The position numbers and the translations under genes were made by a program. Under the pieces are notes generated by a model. It ran no database searches, was not told the DNA's origin, and was given only the letters and a program-made list of their open reading frames with translations. From positions 40,144,501 through 40,208,500 of the forward strand of contig JASDFA010000007.1 in assembly GCA_035772735.1 (NCBI GenBank): a DNA stretch of 64,000 nt, in the 5' to 3' direction. Each line of letters starts with the position of its first letter. The stretch's first letter is position 1. Shown piece after piece: positions 33,421-44,766 of the stretch. The DNA comes from Datura wrightii (lineage: Eukaryota; Streptophyta; Magnoliopsida; Solanales; Solanaceae).

Positions 33421-34850
33421 AATATTCAGTTTTGGCAGAATTCCCATCTTTGCCAAAAGCTACTATTCCGTCCCATTAAAGGAACCCATAACCAGTCAGA
33501 CCAGATTACAACCATTAAAGTCAGTTTTTAAAGAAGACGCTTCATCAGGAGACAAAACTATCTCTATCCAAACCAAGGACAGCTATGAAATGAAGCCACC
33601 AGAGACATACTCTCAGGCAGTTCTGCCAGCGACTCCGGAAAAGAAAATGGAGAAAAATATTCCAAATAAACAGCAGTTTGAGCTAACAATTTTACAGGTA
33701 CTACCGATCATGACCCTCGATAAAAAATATGAAGGTTTTGGAGTACCCTAGTAACTAAAACCCTGCTACACAAATTGGAATTATGTGGAGACAGATGATC
33801 CCCTTAAAACCCGAAGGTATTATGAGTTCATTTTAACAGACACCGATTAGGTAAAAATTTAAGCATAAATTAAAATGTCCGGATAATCATGACAGTATTC
33901 AATACTCGAAGTTCACAATTAAAAGAATTTTATGTCCGTTTGAATGGTTTGTAGATCATCTGCATACACCCATTCCCCTATCAAGAACCCAAAGACCCCA
34001 GACATACAACTGGTATGATTATAAGGCAACCTGGTATAATTTTATGTATTTAAGGCCCAACACTCACTCTTGGTTTGTCAAGTATTCAGAAGAAATGAAA
34101 AGCGCGATCATTCCCAGATGGTTTTACAAATGGTGGAACCAATTCGGAGGAAATAAACAGGTATTGTCAAAATATTTTCAAACACAGTTTGAAAAATTTC
34201 AGATAGAGCAGAATATTTCTACCCTACCAGAAAATATTAAATTGTGTAAGTTTTTTATTGCAAAAAGAATTTCATATATTATCAGCTGGTCCTTTGATAT
34301 TCATGAAATTGAAAGGATTAAATATCTGAGTAAGACCATCAAAATCAAAGGCTGGGCACCAACACCCCAGGAAGATAAGGAAACTTCAAGTTCTTCATTA
34401 CGACAGGATTCCCAACTGTCCAAGGAAGAATTAAAAAGAAGGCTCCAGCAGGCCTTGTCAAGTTTGGAAAAAGATACCTAAGAAAAACAGATAATGGAAT
34501 TATTAGATACTGCATCCTCTCATACAAGTGAACCAAGCAATGGAGACATGCTACCGCAAGGGATAACTCAAGCTTATCTTCTCAACTAAAGGAGGCGGCC
34601 AGACTATCCTTTCAGAAAAATAAAAAGCTACTACAATCAAAAGCAGTGGACACCTCAGGAATCCACCCAAAAAACAATGCAGCAAAAAGACAAGCCACAT
34701 CAGGACAAAATGGAATCTCTACAGACTCCCATGCAGATGAAGACGAATCTTCATCAAATTCCAAGGTCACATCAGGACAAATATCAAATTTCAAGAAGAT
34801 GAAGACATCTTTTAAATAGATCCGTGTAAAATTAAATCTGCCATGTGTGG
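33421..34850 (+). pseudogene. pararetroviral C-terminal region with W-rich domain
   Basis: The part downstream of RNase H, 33421-34040, is out of frame with many stops. The open part at 34044-34481 (145 codons) has HSWFVKY and PRWFYKWWNQFG followed by a helical Lys/Glu-rich end. I recall similar Trp-rich segments at the C-terminus of Petuvirus- or Florendovirus-like polyproteins, but cannot confirm this. The position would suit an accessory or translation-transactivator product; the function is not known. The region 34482-34850 is polar, low in hydrophobic residues and broken. Confidence 0.5.
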
Positions 34851-35137
34851 ACACATGTAAATAGATAGCAGGTAGTAATTCGTTGACTCATTATATTGAG
34901 GTCTATTTAAGACCTTCACCTTGTATTAAGAGGGGCATTCGAAAAACACTACACTCACTTCCAAATTGCCCAAACCTCTCTATGTTCTCTAGTTTTCCTT
35001 CTTATCAATAAACAACTCTTTGTAAGTATCTTTTTCTTCTACTTTATTACTACTTGCAGTATTTTATTTAATTTTGCTCCTGGCTTTGCAATTAACTTCT
35101 AAGTTATTTTCTACGATCCGTTAATTGGTATCAGAGC
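34842..35137 (+). promoter_or_regulatory. pararetroviral intergenic region: promoter, poly(A) signal, primer site
   Basis: In order: a perfect 7-base inverted repeat catgtgt/acacatg (34842-34857); a TATA-like ctatttaag (34903-34911); AATAAA (35007-35012); and TGGTATCAGAGC (35126-35137), complementary to initiator tRNA-Met. A TATA box about 100 bases before the poly(A) signal fits the terminally redundant pregenomic RNA of caulimovirids. The primer site marks position 1 of the circular viral genome. Confidence 0.75.
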
Positions 35138-35879
35138 CGTGTTGACCGGGAGGAGTATGAGTTTGAGTAGCTAAATCATCATACTATCCTAGAGCTAGTC
35201 GAAATTATGTTGCTCTTAAGTGGTTATTTCCGTGTCTAGTTTTACTGATACTCTTACTCAATTTTCTTAATTTTATTCCTTTATGGAAGTAAGGGGAAGG
35301 CACGAGTATCCATCTTTGGAGGAGAACAGAATCATCTCCAGGTGATAGCAGGCTGATAGAGGTTGGAATCGCCATTGAATGTTGAGAAATAAGCTTCAGG
35401 CTGACATTTAAAGGATAGTTTGGTTATAACCTAGAATACTGCAACGTAACCATTAGTTGTGGAGGCAAAAGAGTGACGGTATAAAGGCCCAAGCCTAGTA
35501 CAGCCAGATATAAGGCCCAGCAGAAGGAGTTACTGGCCTTCAAGATAATAAGGGGCAGGGTTTTGAGACCCAGAGGTCAACTCTATATTTTAACTGTGGC
35601 AGGGCCTCGTCAGTGGACTGTAGTAAGTTACACCATATTCATTATTCCATCTTCCCAGGCTTGATGAAAACGCATTAGTTTATAAAATAGATCTATCGCT
35701 AGCACAAGAAGAAAAAGGATATTATCGAGTCGTGGCACAGAGCTCCAATGGCCGACAAGAGCAGGCTGGGCAGCAGAACTGGGCAGGCTAATTCAGGAAA
35801 TAGCCGCACCTGCATGAAAGTGGAGAGTAGTCAGCATGAATATTGCTATAGGGTTACTTTGTACTAGGTTTAAATTTTA
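35138..35879. other. unresolved junction and retroelement debris
   Basis: The first 150 bases or so may be viral leader after the primer site. Beyond about 35330 there is plus-strand low-grade coding debris (for example around 35450-35640) that could be decayed gag of element D. No reliable frame or boundary was found. Confidence 0.35.
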
Positions 35880-37029
35880 CCCTATTGAGTCTTTGTCGAA
35901 CAGCTAGTGAGGTGAACTCATTCTTGTCGGTCAAAATTATGTTTCAGTTAAAGATTGCGCTGAGTTGAATACTAAAGAAATAGTCCGGCTACATGATGTC
36001 CCAGTGTTTATTAATTCTGGCAGAAGGGTACAATTCACCATTAGGTGTTGGGAAGCCTGTTAGGTTGGATTGGGGTGTAGATTAACTTGAATACAACTTC
36101 CCATCCCCGGACAAATGGTCAGGCAGAGCACACGACTTATAAGCCCATAGATATGTTAAGGATGGAGATGTAGGTCCCCTATATGACGGCCTGAAGCAGG
36201 TAAGTCAGGGATAATTAAACCGAGCATACTGCATCAGTTAGAGGGAAACAGTTAAACTAATTGGGATATATGTACTGACAGCCTAGGGTTATTGGAAGTC
36301 CTATTCTAGCGTATGGAGAAGTTAGAGATTGAAGCAATGACTGGATGTTCCCAAAAATTTTGCCAATGAAGGGTGTTATGAGATCTGACAAGCAGGGCAA
36401 GTCCAGCCATAGATTCATTAAGCAATACCGGATCCTTAGGGAGATTGGCCAAGTGGCCTATGAGATAGAGTTGCCTTCGGGTCTAGGATCTATTTATCAA
36501 CACTATGTACGCACGCAGGAGGCCTTTTCTCAGATTGACCCAGTCAAGGATGCTTAGGCCACAGAAGAGTCGTCGTACGTAGAGCTCCAACAGTTATATT
36601 AGGTCGTTGGGTCCGTAATGGGCTACTATGAGGATCAAAGATGTGATATATTAGAGATTTAGAGAGGAACAGGAATATAATAGAGATGAATTGAGAAACT
36701 AAGGATAAAGTAATATCTAAATATCTTCACTTGTTCGAGGCTCTATAGTGACAACATACAGATTCAGACAAATTCAGGAATGGCAAGATAGTTTTCAGTT
36801 ATTGAGTAGTGTCTTCATTGTGGTTGTTATCAATCTCTTATATATGTAGTGGCACTACATTATTTAGTTGCAGATAGCGTCCTGTGAGGCGCTTGTGTTG
36901 GACTTTTCTGTGTTTTAGGTTTCCGGATAGTTCATATTATAGAGGAGGCTTTGCCAAAACTTTTTATGGCTATAGTTAAAGGGATTAAGTCTCTTAAGCT
37001 TAAACTACATACGAAGATGAATGTTCCCA
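35880..37029 (+). pseudogene. chromovirus D integrase remnant and 3' untranslated region
   Basis: An integrase core is visible at about 35930-36130 (EIVRLHDVPV; the catalytic Asp segment has changed to INSG). The integrase C-terminal region is at 36345-36557 (LPMKGVMRSDKQGKSSHRF, AYEIELPSGL), then a non-coding stretch to the purine tract. It has many stops. It belongs to a different chromovirus family from A-C, as its LTR shows. Confidence 0.65.
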
Positions 37030-37041
37030 GTGGGGGGATGA
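37030..37041 (+). promoter_or_regulatory. polypurine tract of chromovirus D
   Basis: agtggggggatga lies directly before the LTR start TGTTACGCCCC at 37042. Confidence 0.7.
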
Positions 37042-38162
37042 TGTTACGCCCCATAAGTTCCTATCATATAACCGATGCATGTGTACGTATGTTGGGAGTT
37101 TTAGAGTATGACGCATGTGAGGAAGGACTCTTGGAATGAACCTACGAGTACAGAGTCGAGCGAGTAGGAAGTGGGGGCTGGAGGCAGGGCTCCCCGGGCG
37201 TCACATCGCCCCTTCCTCGGTGCAAGGGCCGGCGCGTCGGTCCCCTTCCTCGATGCATCGCGCCCGTGTTCCAGCTATATAAGAGGCATGCTGCACCCTC
37301 CATGCCACCAATTCAACTATATATAGGCCCCTTCATGTGTGATTGAATCATTCTCAAATATTTCCTCACAGCAGAGAGAGAACTTGGGCGTCCATTTCAA
37401 GTGATTTTTGCCTAATTATGCTGCTAAACTCTGTCCAAACATAAATTCATCTTGGATAATGAGTTCTAAGCCTACGAGGAATATCCCTGCGGAGTTATTT
37501 CTTGTTCTCTTAGAGTACCGGAACTCCACCGAGAAAAAGTTGTCGGAATCACTTCTAATTAGCTTCTATGCGACTACAAGTGATAGCTAAGCACTTCTAC
37601 CTTTTGTACTCTCGAGAAATTATAAGTTTTCGACCGAATTAAACAAAGTCGAATTATAGTTAAGGTTATTAAAGGTATCATTATTTTCCAAGTTATAGTA
37701 TTGAAAATAGCCTTATTTTCTCAGCATAAAGGCCGCAATTGAAGGGAATCGCCGGCTACAGGTTGAAACTAATTGAACAAATGAGAATCTACTTTTGAGG
37801 TATGTTAAGGCTTATCCCTTAGGCAAGTTATTCTCATCGTATACTGATACGACCTATGTTCTTGAACAGTGATAATGATCCTATATGTTGTGATTAGTTG
37901 TTGTCACTAGATTATGATTATATATGTTGTGGTTAGCTGCTAAAAAACATTTTGAGAGTATATTGCAGTATCTCTCGTTGGGAAAGAGAATGTTAAGTGT
38001 GACTCACGCTAAGAGCGCCATAGAAACTCCTCTACTCTTCTATTCACTATATTAGTAGAATTCTGATGTTTTGCTGTCATGCAAAGGCCTTAGAAGTTTA
38101 AGGTTAGCTGTTGGGCCTGAGTTGGTAAGTTGAACAGTATAGGGCACAGTCAGGCGATACAA
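37042..38162 (+). repeat. 3' LTR of chromovirus D, truncated
   Basis: It starts TGTTACGCCCC. A GC-rich stretch (37160-37270) is followed by a TATA box, tatataa, at 37276-37282. The part around 37740-37860 (gaggtatgttaaggcttat, ggcaagttattctcat) matches the minus strand of the solo LTR near 61500-61630, so both belong to related families. It breaks off at about 38162, where integrase sequence of element C begins. Confidence 0.7.
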
Positions 38163-39054
38163 CAGCTACCACTCTAGTATCCAGATGGCCTCATTTAAAG
38201 CATTGTATGGTAAAAGGTGTAGATCTCCTATCGGGTGGTTTGAGGTTGGTGAAGCTACTCTAATCGGGCTAGACTTAGTTCATGAAGCTATGCAGAAAGT
38301 ACAACTCATCTGAGAAAGGTTGAAAACAGCTTAGAGCCATTAAAAATCTTATGCTGATGTGAGGAGAAGAGAATTAGAGTTTGCAGTGGATGATTGGGTT
38401 TATCTAAAAAATTTCCCATGAAAGGGGTGATGTGATTTGCGAAGAAAGGAAAACTCGATCTGAGATATGTGGGACCCTACAGAATTTTGAAGTGAATTGG
38501 CAGTGTGGCATATGAGTTACAATTAACTCCAGAGTTAGCATCGGTGCAACCATTCTTCCATATGTCACTATTGAAGAAGTGCATCGGTGATCCAACTTCA
38601 GTTGTGCCGCTAGACAGTATGGGAATAAAAGATAGTCTCTCTTACGAAGAGGTCCCGATTCAGATCCTTGATCGTTAGGTTCGTAAGCTAAGAAATAAGA
38701 AAGTCACTTCGGTGAAATTTTTGTGGTGGAACCAGCTAGTTGAGGGAGCCACATTAGAAGCAGAAGCAGACATGATGGCCAGATACCCTCACTTATTCCC
38801 TTCCAATTTAGTTCTGGCATCAGGTACTAAATTCCTCCTCAATACTCTGTTCAGGTCCGTACTTATTAGCTCTATTTAGATTTTCTATGTGAATTCTAGT
38901 TGCATCAGCTCTATTAGTATGATTAAGTCAACTCGGAGTTAGTTACTCTTTCAGAAACCAACTTATAGTCTTAGTCTAGGAATTTCAGCTCTTTTCCTAG
39001 TTTTCCAGCGGCTTTAGTCTTCATTCGAGGATGAATGATCCCGAGGGGGAGATA
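38163..39054 (+). pseudogene. extra copy of chromovirus C integrase end, upstream of C's 5' LTR
   Basis: Integrase C-terminal sequence (YGKRCRSPIGWFEVGEATLIG-like, VDDWVYLK, GKKGKL, then chromodomain LVEGATLEAEADM) through the purine tract to 39054. It is a close duplicate of 58390-59270, sharing even an in-frame TGA (aagtgaattggc). Because it ends at an LTR that itself starts a second internal region, it shows a tandem arrangement sharing one LTR. Confidence 0.8.
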
Positions 39055-41541
39055 TTGTAATACCCCATAAATTTCCTAGACCAAACTCATAGCTTGCAAG
39101 AAAAAACAGGGGAAACCAAAAAATTTTATTGCAGAACAACCTAGAAATGGATCGTGGTCAGATCCAACGGGTCATTGTCTATGTCATAGGAAGCTCAGCA
39201 GATCCCCTTTGGGGGAAACAACGAGGCATAGGATGACCCGTTGGAAGGTACAACAAGTCGTCTTGTCGTCCTTTGGGTCCCAGTTCAGAGGTCTACCAAA
39301 TTTTTCCAAGAGGCAACGAGTGGAACTAGTGGCTCATGGTTCCTACCAATGAGCCATTTCTACCACCCATAACAAAGTCCCAGGCCCCAACAGTGTTGAC
39401 AATGAGTCGATGCAATGACTTGTTGGTCCTTCAAATGAGTTGTTGTATTACCCGTTGTCTTAGGGCCCAGATTTCCCCACCAATGACAACGAGAGGTTCA
39501 ACCGACTCGTTCATCATCCCAATGAATCGTGGTATCCTCCCGTGGTCCCATTCCAGTGAGCGTGATATTTGGACCCAGGACCAATGGTTGGTTCATCGGA
39601 CCATGGTTTCGACCAACGACCCATTCTGTGGCTCGTTGGATCCTGTTAGGCAAATTTCCAGATCTTATTCCAGGGTTATTTTTGTAACTTCCCAACCTCT
39701 TTATCTTAAAACCCCATAGTTTTGGACTCGTTTAGGAGGGAGTTAAAGGGGTAGAACGACATTTTTCCCTACATTCCACTCCTCCCCTCAAAGTCTAAAG
39801 GTAAGAAAACAATCAGGAAGCAGCAAGAGTAAAGCTAGGACATTCGACATCTTCATCGAATTCTCCTCAGATTTTCAAGAGATTCTCTTAGGGATTTCCA
39901 TCACCAGGTATGTGAGAATTCAACAAAAGAATAGTTCTTCCCTTGTGTCCCCAAAAATCTCCTCTATCTTCTTTATCAGTTATAGCCCTGTAGTTTTGAA
40001 ATGTGAAAAGTTTTCAGACAAATTTCTTTGTGGATTTAAAGGGAATGTTTCTCATGATTTTGATTTCTTACTTATTCCCTGTTTATATACATTGTGAAAG
40101 ATTGCAGCTAGAAGGATAATTCAGCCCTAGTCACAGTTTAGTAGAAATTAGAAAATTGTGGGTTGAACTAGTTTTCCCTGTGTGTGGTTCCATCAGTTTT
40201 GGGATGCACATGTATTTAAATTATGTTAAAATCTCAGTCAAAATCATGTCAGTCTAGCCTCAGTCAAATTTTTAGCAACCTCAGTGTTGTTTAGAAAAAT
40301 GTCAACTGATCAATTTGACTATATTTAATCCTTGAGGTGTCCGTGATACCTCCCATTTATCAGTATTAGACTCAGTATCAGATTTTAGTGGTTCTTTAGG
40401 CGGTCATGACACTTTCAGATAAGCAGCTTTGACTAGCCTTAGGACCCCAGCTTCATATTACAGTTTGTTCTTTAGACGGTTATGACACTTCCAGATAAGC
40501 ATCTATGACTAGTCTTGGAAGACCAGTTACAGAATTCGACCCGATAAGACCAACAGGGTACTTAAAGATAGGTATCCCTGACTTAGTCTTGGGCCCCAAT
40601 TTTGAGCTATCAGTTTAAATAGTCAGTCTAGGACTATCCAGTGGGAGTAGGACTTAGCACCTAGCGGACCGAGGTTCCAGCGCACCTAGGTTCCTAGAAT
40701 TACGTTGCCACCGTAGGTAATATTTTATTGGCCTCATGGCCCCAGACCTTTGATCACTCAGTTCATGCCTTTATAACCTAGAAAGGTATATTGGGTCCTA
40801 CCGATGGGGTATATATATAGGACTCCACGTCTAGCTCACGTGGTTATATGTCAGTTATAGACTCTCCCACTAGTCAGCTCAGTTCAGTTTTAGATTAGTT
40901 AGTTCAGAATAGTTCAATACAGTATTTCATATTAGTATCTCATATTTAGGGCATGTCTTTGACCATCAGACAAGGTCATTTTGACCATCTCAGTATATCC
41001 TAGTTATTTAGTTTCAGTATTTTCAGTTGATCATTGCATGTCCTTCTAGTTCAGTTATTTTATTCCTTGTGTATGGTTCTCTCATTTACTCAATACATTC
41101 AAAGTATTGACGCATACCTTTTTATGATGTATCATTTTATGATACAGCTGCAGGATCTCAGTCTCAGCCCCATTACAGATCACTTTCAGAAGTTTCCAGC
41201 TACATCATCAGTGATTCCTCATCTTTCGAGGACTAGGGTTATTTCCTTCCAGTTTTATTTTCTTTCAGTTAGATTTGGAGTTAGCTGGGGGCTTGTCCTA
41301 GCAACTCATCAAGTAGATGGCTTTCAGACATAGACAAAATATTTAATATTTTTAGTTTTGCTCCCAGTTGCATAAAACTTATAATTTAGTTCTTTTCATA
41401 AAATGTTCCACTTTATTATTTCAAAGCTTCCGCTATGTATTTACTCAAAATTCCAGTGTTATGATAGATCATGGGTTGACTTGGGGTTACTCGTGACTCC
41501 ATGTACCGTGTCTCGTATAGGGTATAGACTCGGGCTTGACA
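39055..41541 (+). repeat. 5' (shared) LTR of chromovirus C (2487 bp)
   Basis: Starts TGTAATACCCC and ends GGGCTTGACA, followed by a primer site. It has a cluster of acgactcgt-like motifs at 39165-39640 and two to three copies of a unit of about 75 bp around 40395-40530 (cttccagataagcatctatg). It matches the interrupted 3' LTR at 59271-63203 at roughly 90 percent by eye. Confidence 0.85.
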
Positions 41542-41545
41542 AATT

Positions 41546-41557
41546 TGGTATCAGAGA
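41546..41557 (+). promoter_or_regulatory. primer binding site of chromovirus C
   Basis: TGGTATCAGAGA, one base different from the tRNA-Met site. It is followed by the family leader (taggtttagagtatcctagg) up to the insertion at 41633. Confidence 0.75.
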
Positions 41558-41627
41558 ACTAGGTTTAGAGTATCCTAGGATGTCTAAAAGCTGCATTGAA
41601 TAGAGTCTTCTTTATATGTGTGAAGCA

Positions 41628-41632
41628 CGCCA
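41628..41632. repeat. target-site duplication of Athila element 2, left copy
   Basis: cgcca, repeated at 54325-54329. The leader of element C continues across (gaagcacgcca ... cacttgtgacg). Confidence 0.9.
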
Positions 41633-43052
41633 TGTTCGCGTCTGCTTTGGGGTATTTAACTACACGCAAGTGCACGTGGTCGAACAAGTAGTAAAGTGGC
41701 TTAAGTAAGCCAAGTATCGATCCCACAGGGACTGGGATAAGGTAACAAACTACTTAAGTGTTACTATACTTACTCTAAAAATGAAGACAACAGTGCAAAG
41801 AAGAGTTTGATATTTTGATTTCTAATTGTATGCTAAGTCTAAAACGAATATCTAATGTGAGTCTGAACTATGAATGTGAGCATGCTGAGGCTAAATGAAC
41901 ATGTATAGAAACTAATTATCGATACAATTTTTGGTTAATCTTTCCTCTGGTTGCTAGTCAAGAATTATTGCCAATGGATTAAAACTCTCGTATTTAACCC
42001 AACTTAAGTATCATGAACCGTCCACCTACATTTCTGTGATTAAACGAAATTCATGATCTAGCCATACAAAACCGATTCTTTAATTGTCTAATACGACTTT
42101 CAGGTATATTTCTATCCTAAAGGTAAATCAATTCTCAATTTTCCCAAACTAAGAAAAGATCATATCCTATTGATTCACAACTTTCCAATTTCTTGCTCTC
42201 TCGAGTGAAACTGGACTTTTTAGATATACATTAACATTGGCCACACACTAATGCAGTGAGAACAAGAACCAATAGAACAACCATGGAAGAGAAGATGAAA
42301 AACCCAATTGATCAATAACTACATTTCAATACAATTGTTCTTAACCTCAGCAAGAAGATGAATTAGCCACTCATTTGTGGATTAAACATCGTTAAATGAG
42401 TGTTAAACATACAAGCAATTGAATTAAAGAAGAAGGAGATAGAGAAAAACCCTGATAATTTCGTCCCCTCAACTGCCTGTAACCCAAGTTCTTGCTCTAC
42501 CAAGTCAGAATAATTAAAAATGAACCTAAGTGTTCTATTTATACTAGTGGGAATTTTTTCCGGAATAACAAGCAACGTGTCACGGAGTGCATCGCGGAGC
42601 ACTGCCTCCATGACACGCCACTGACGTGGACCCTTACTGGAAATTGATTGTCTAGGTAATAAGGCCCAATGTGGCACGGCGTGCAATGCGGGGCTAGGCC
42701 AACGTGCCACGGCCCCAACGCGCACCCTCACTGGATTTTGGAAAAAAATCCCTATCCAGGCAGAAGGCATCCGCGATGGTAGCGTGACACGGCTCCATCA
42801 CGGAGCCCCTTTAATTTGTGCCTTCAAATGCTTTTTCCCTTGCTAACATCCGAGTCCAACCCCAATCTCTCCCAACACGCATTTTAGCTTCCCAAAATTA
42901 TATTTCACCTGCAAAACAATGCTAATCATGTTGGTTAGTATAAATTCATATTTTATTATCAATCACATGAGAATGTATAAACATTGATAGATAAACAAGG
43001 CTAAAATGACACCTTTGAGTATCACTTGGGCATATAAATTTGCCCAAGATCA
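41633..43052 (-). repeat. 3' LTR of Athila element 2 (1420 bp)
   Basis: tgttcgcgtc at 41633 on the plus strand; the minus strand starts TGATCTTGGG at 43052. TATAAATA lies at 42543-42536, with an inverted-repeat array at about 42580-42800. U5 carries cgcaagtgcacgtggtc and aagtatcgatcccacaggg. Confidence 0.9.
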
Positions 43053-43072
43053 CTTACCCCACACTTAAATCC
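43053..43072 (-). promoter_or_regulatory. polypurine tract of Athila element 2
   Basis: The complement of cttaccccacactt, adjoining the LTR and identical to that of element 1. Confidence 0.75.
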
Positions 43073-44766
43073 TTGTTCGTCCCAGAACAACAATCTTACA
43101 CCTCATGCACTTTACACCCCATCCTGGCTACTTTGGTTCGACAATTCAGGCTACGGTCATACCGATTATTTAATACAGCAAATCATCAAGAAAACACGCA
43201 TGGTCCTATCAATGCAATGACCTTCAACACATCAAGACCTCCTAGACTTAAGAATCGACTCTCGATATTGGCAAACTCATGCAAATCAGCTGATCAAGAT
43301 ATCCGACACGAAATTTAATCTCTCCTCAAGCATGTGCCCTCACAACACAAGAGAATTTTCCCCTTTTTAATCACATGAACTCAAACGATTACATGTAGGG
43401 GCATATAGAAACAATTTCACTCTCTCTCCCAAAAGAATTCACATGCATCATGCCACGAACCATAAGCTTGCCTTTAGTGTATTACTCCACTAATATAAAG
43501 AAGTGTGATGTAAGATCACGTAGGACTTTAACGGGTTGTAATGTAAGCTACAGAATTAGTAAATATTGGGCTAGCCAATAATAGCCACTAGCATCCTTAC
43601 GCGCTTTTTCAATACATCCCATCAAGCTCATGGGCATTGTTTCTTCCTTCATCCCCCCATTCTTGAAGTCTGTCTTTATTTTGACCCATCTCATTAAGCA
43701 CACTTGACTCAATAACGAAGATTATTCATACACCTTCATTATATTTTATTTATAACAAGTGCACCTTCAACCTTTTCTTTCCTTTCATCACTCTGCTTTT
43801 CTTTTCTTTTCACCATTCTCACTCTTTGACACTTTGGGAACATTATTTTCTCTTCTTAAGCGCTTAAGAGTTTTTGATCAAATTTACGGCTAATGAAAAG
43901 AAAGGGGTTAAGCTCGGTTTATACATTTTTGACAAAAGAAAAAAATTTATAGGCTAAAGGCTCAACGGGCTAACTAGGGTGTACAATCAAGGTGGGTACA
44001 ATAATGAAAAAGAGAAACTTTCGTTTGAAAACAAAGAACTGCCTACATCCTTTCCTACAATACACGTCCTTCATTTCGTTTCGTACACACACCAGGTAAG
44101 TTCTAGACATTTCATAATAGCATGGAATAAACAAAACCTCACCCCACACTTATTGCACATGCTCAATTCAAGACGTATTCACAGACTCTTCAATCAGCTA
44201 ATTACAAGAATTCAAACATTAAGCCTCAATCACACTGAAACGACTCTATGGCCTAGGTATCTCAACATATTTACAAAGTTGCATGCTTTCATACGAATCA
44301 CCTTTGCATTTCAAATATCATGTACAACACGCAACCAGAATTCCGCAACCATAAAGTAACTACAGGTTTTGGGATGCAATCCACAAAAAAAAACAACTGA
44401 AAAATAAATGAAAAAAATCTACTCCTAACGACTACACTTCCCTTAAGACGGTCGTCATCCATCCATCATAGGGAACGGTCACTAACTAAGACTTCGGTTC
44501 AATGGGACCATTCTCGGTAAAAGAACCGAAAACAAACGCCGAGAAACCCAAGAATTGAAAAAAAATTTCGATCATTTCGATAAAAGAAAAATATGTACAA
44601 AATCAGCTAGCAACATTCAGCAGCACTACAAAATCAGCTAGCAACATTCAGCAGCACATAACAACTTCACATTAATTACAATACAGAACAGAAACATCAC
44701 AATCACAGGGTCACAAAATTTTTCCACAGGCACGACAACAGAACAGAAACATAAACAACAACACAA
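43073..44766 (-). other. non-coding 3' region of Athila element 2
   Basis: Colinear with 12991-14770. It has no supported gene. A short direct repeat (aaatcagctagcaacattca) occurs twice at about 44600-44655. Confidence 0.65.
44421..44553. other. conserved structured non-coding block, copy 2
   Basis: Nearly identical to 14341-14470. Inverted repeat ttcggttc (44493-44500) / gaaccgaa (44523-44530), and an overlapping ttctcgg / ccgagaa pair. Confidence 0.55.

Larger units (their letters stand above)
28010..35137 (+). mobile_element. endogenous pararetrovirus (Caulimoviridae), near-complete and broken
   Basis: About 7.1 kb of AT-rich sequence unlike its neighbours, with the caulimovirid gene order: movement protein, coat protein with CCHC, aspartic protease, RT, RNase H, a C-terminal domain, then an intergenic region with TATA, AATAAA and a tRNA-Met primer site. 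No integrase and no LTRs are present, which separates it from the surrounding retrotransposons. Gene order and domain style point to the Petuvirus/Solendovirus/Florendovirus group; the genus cannot be settled by eye. Several frame changes and stops break the coding region, so this is a fossil copy. The ends are not sharply defined, and no target duplication was seen. Confidence 0.88.

Noticed and set aside
28010..35137. Reading the 28-35 kb block as another Ty3/gypsy element
   Set aside because: It has no integrase, no LTRs, a movement protein and a caulimovirid-type coat protein. The poly(A) signal and primer site lie in one intergenic region.
35880..38162. Element D as the missing 3' part of element B
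   Set aside because: The LTR starts differ (TGTTACGCCCC against TGTAACACCCC) and the LTR sequences do not match, so these are different families.
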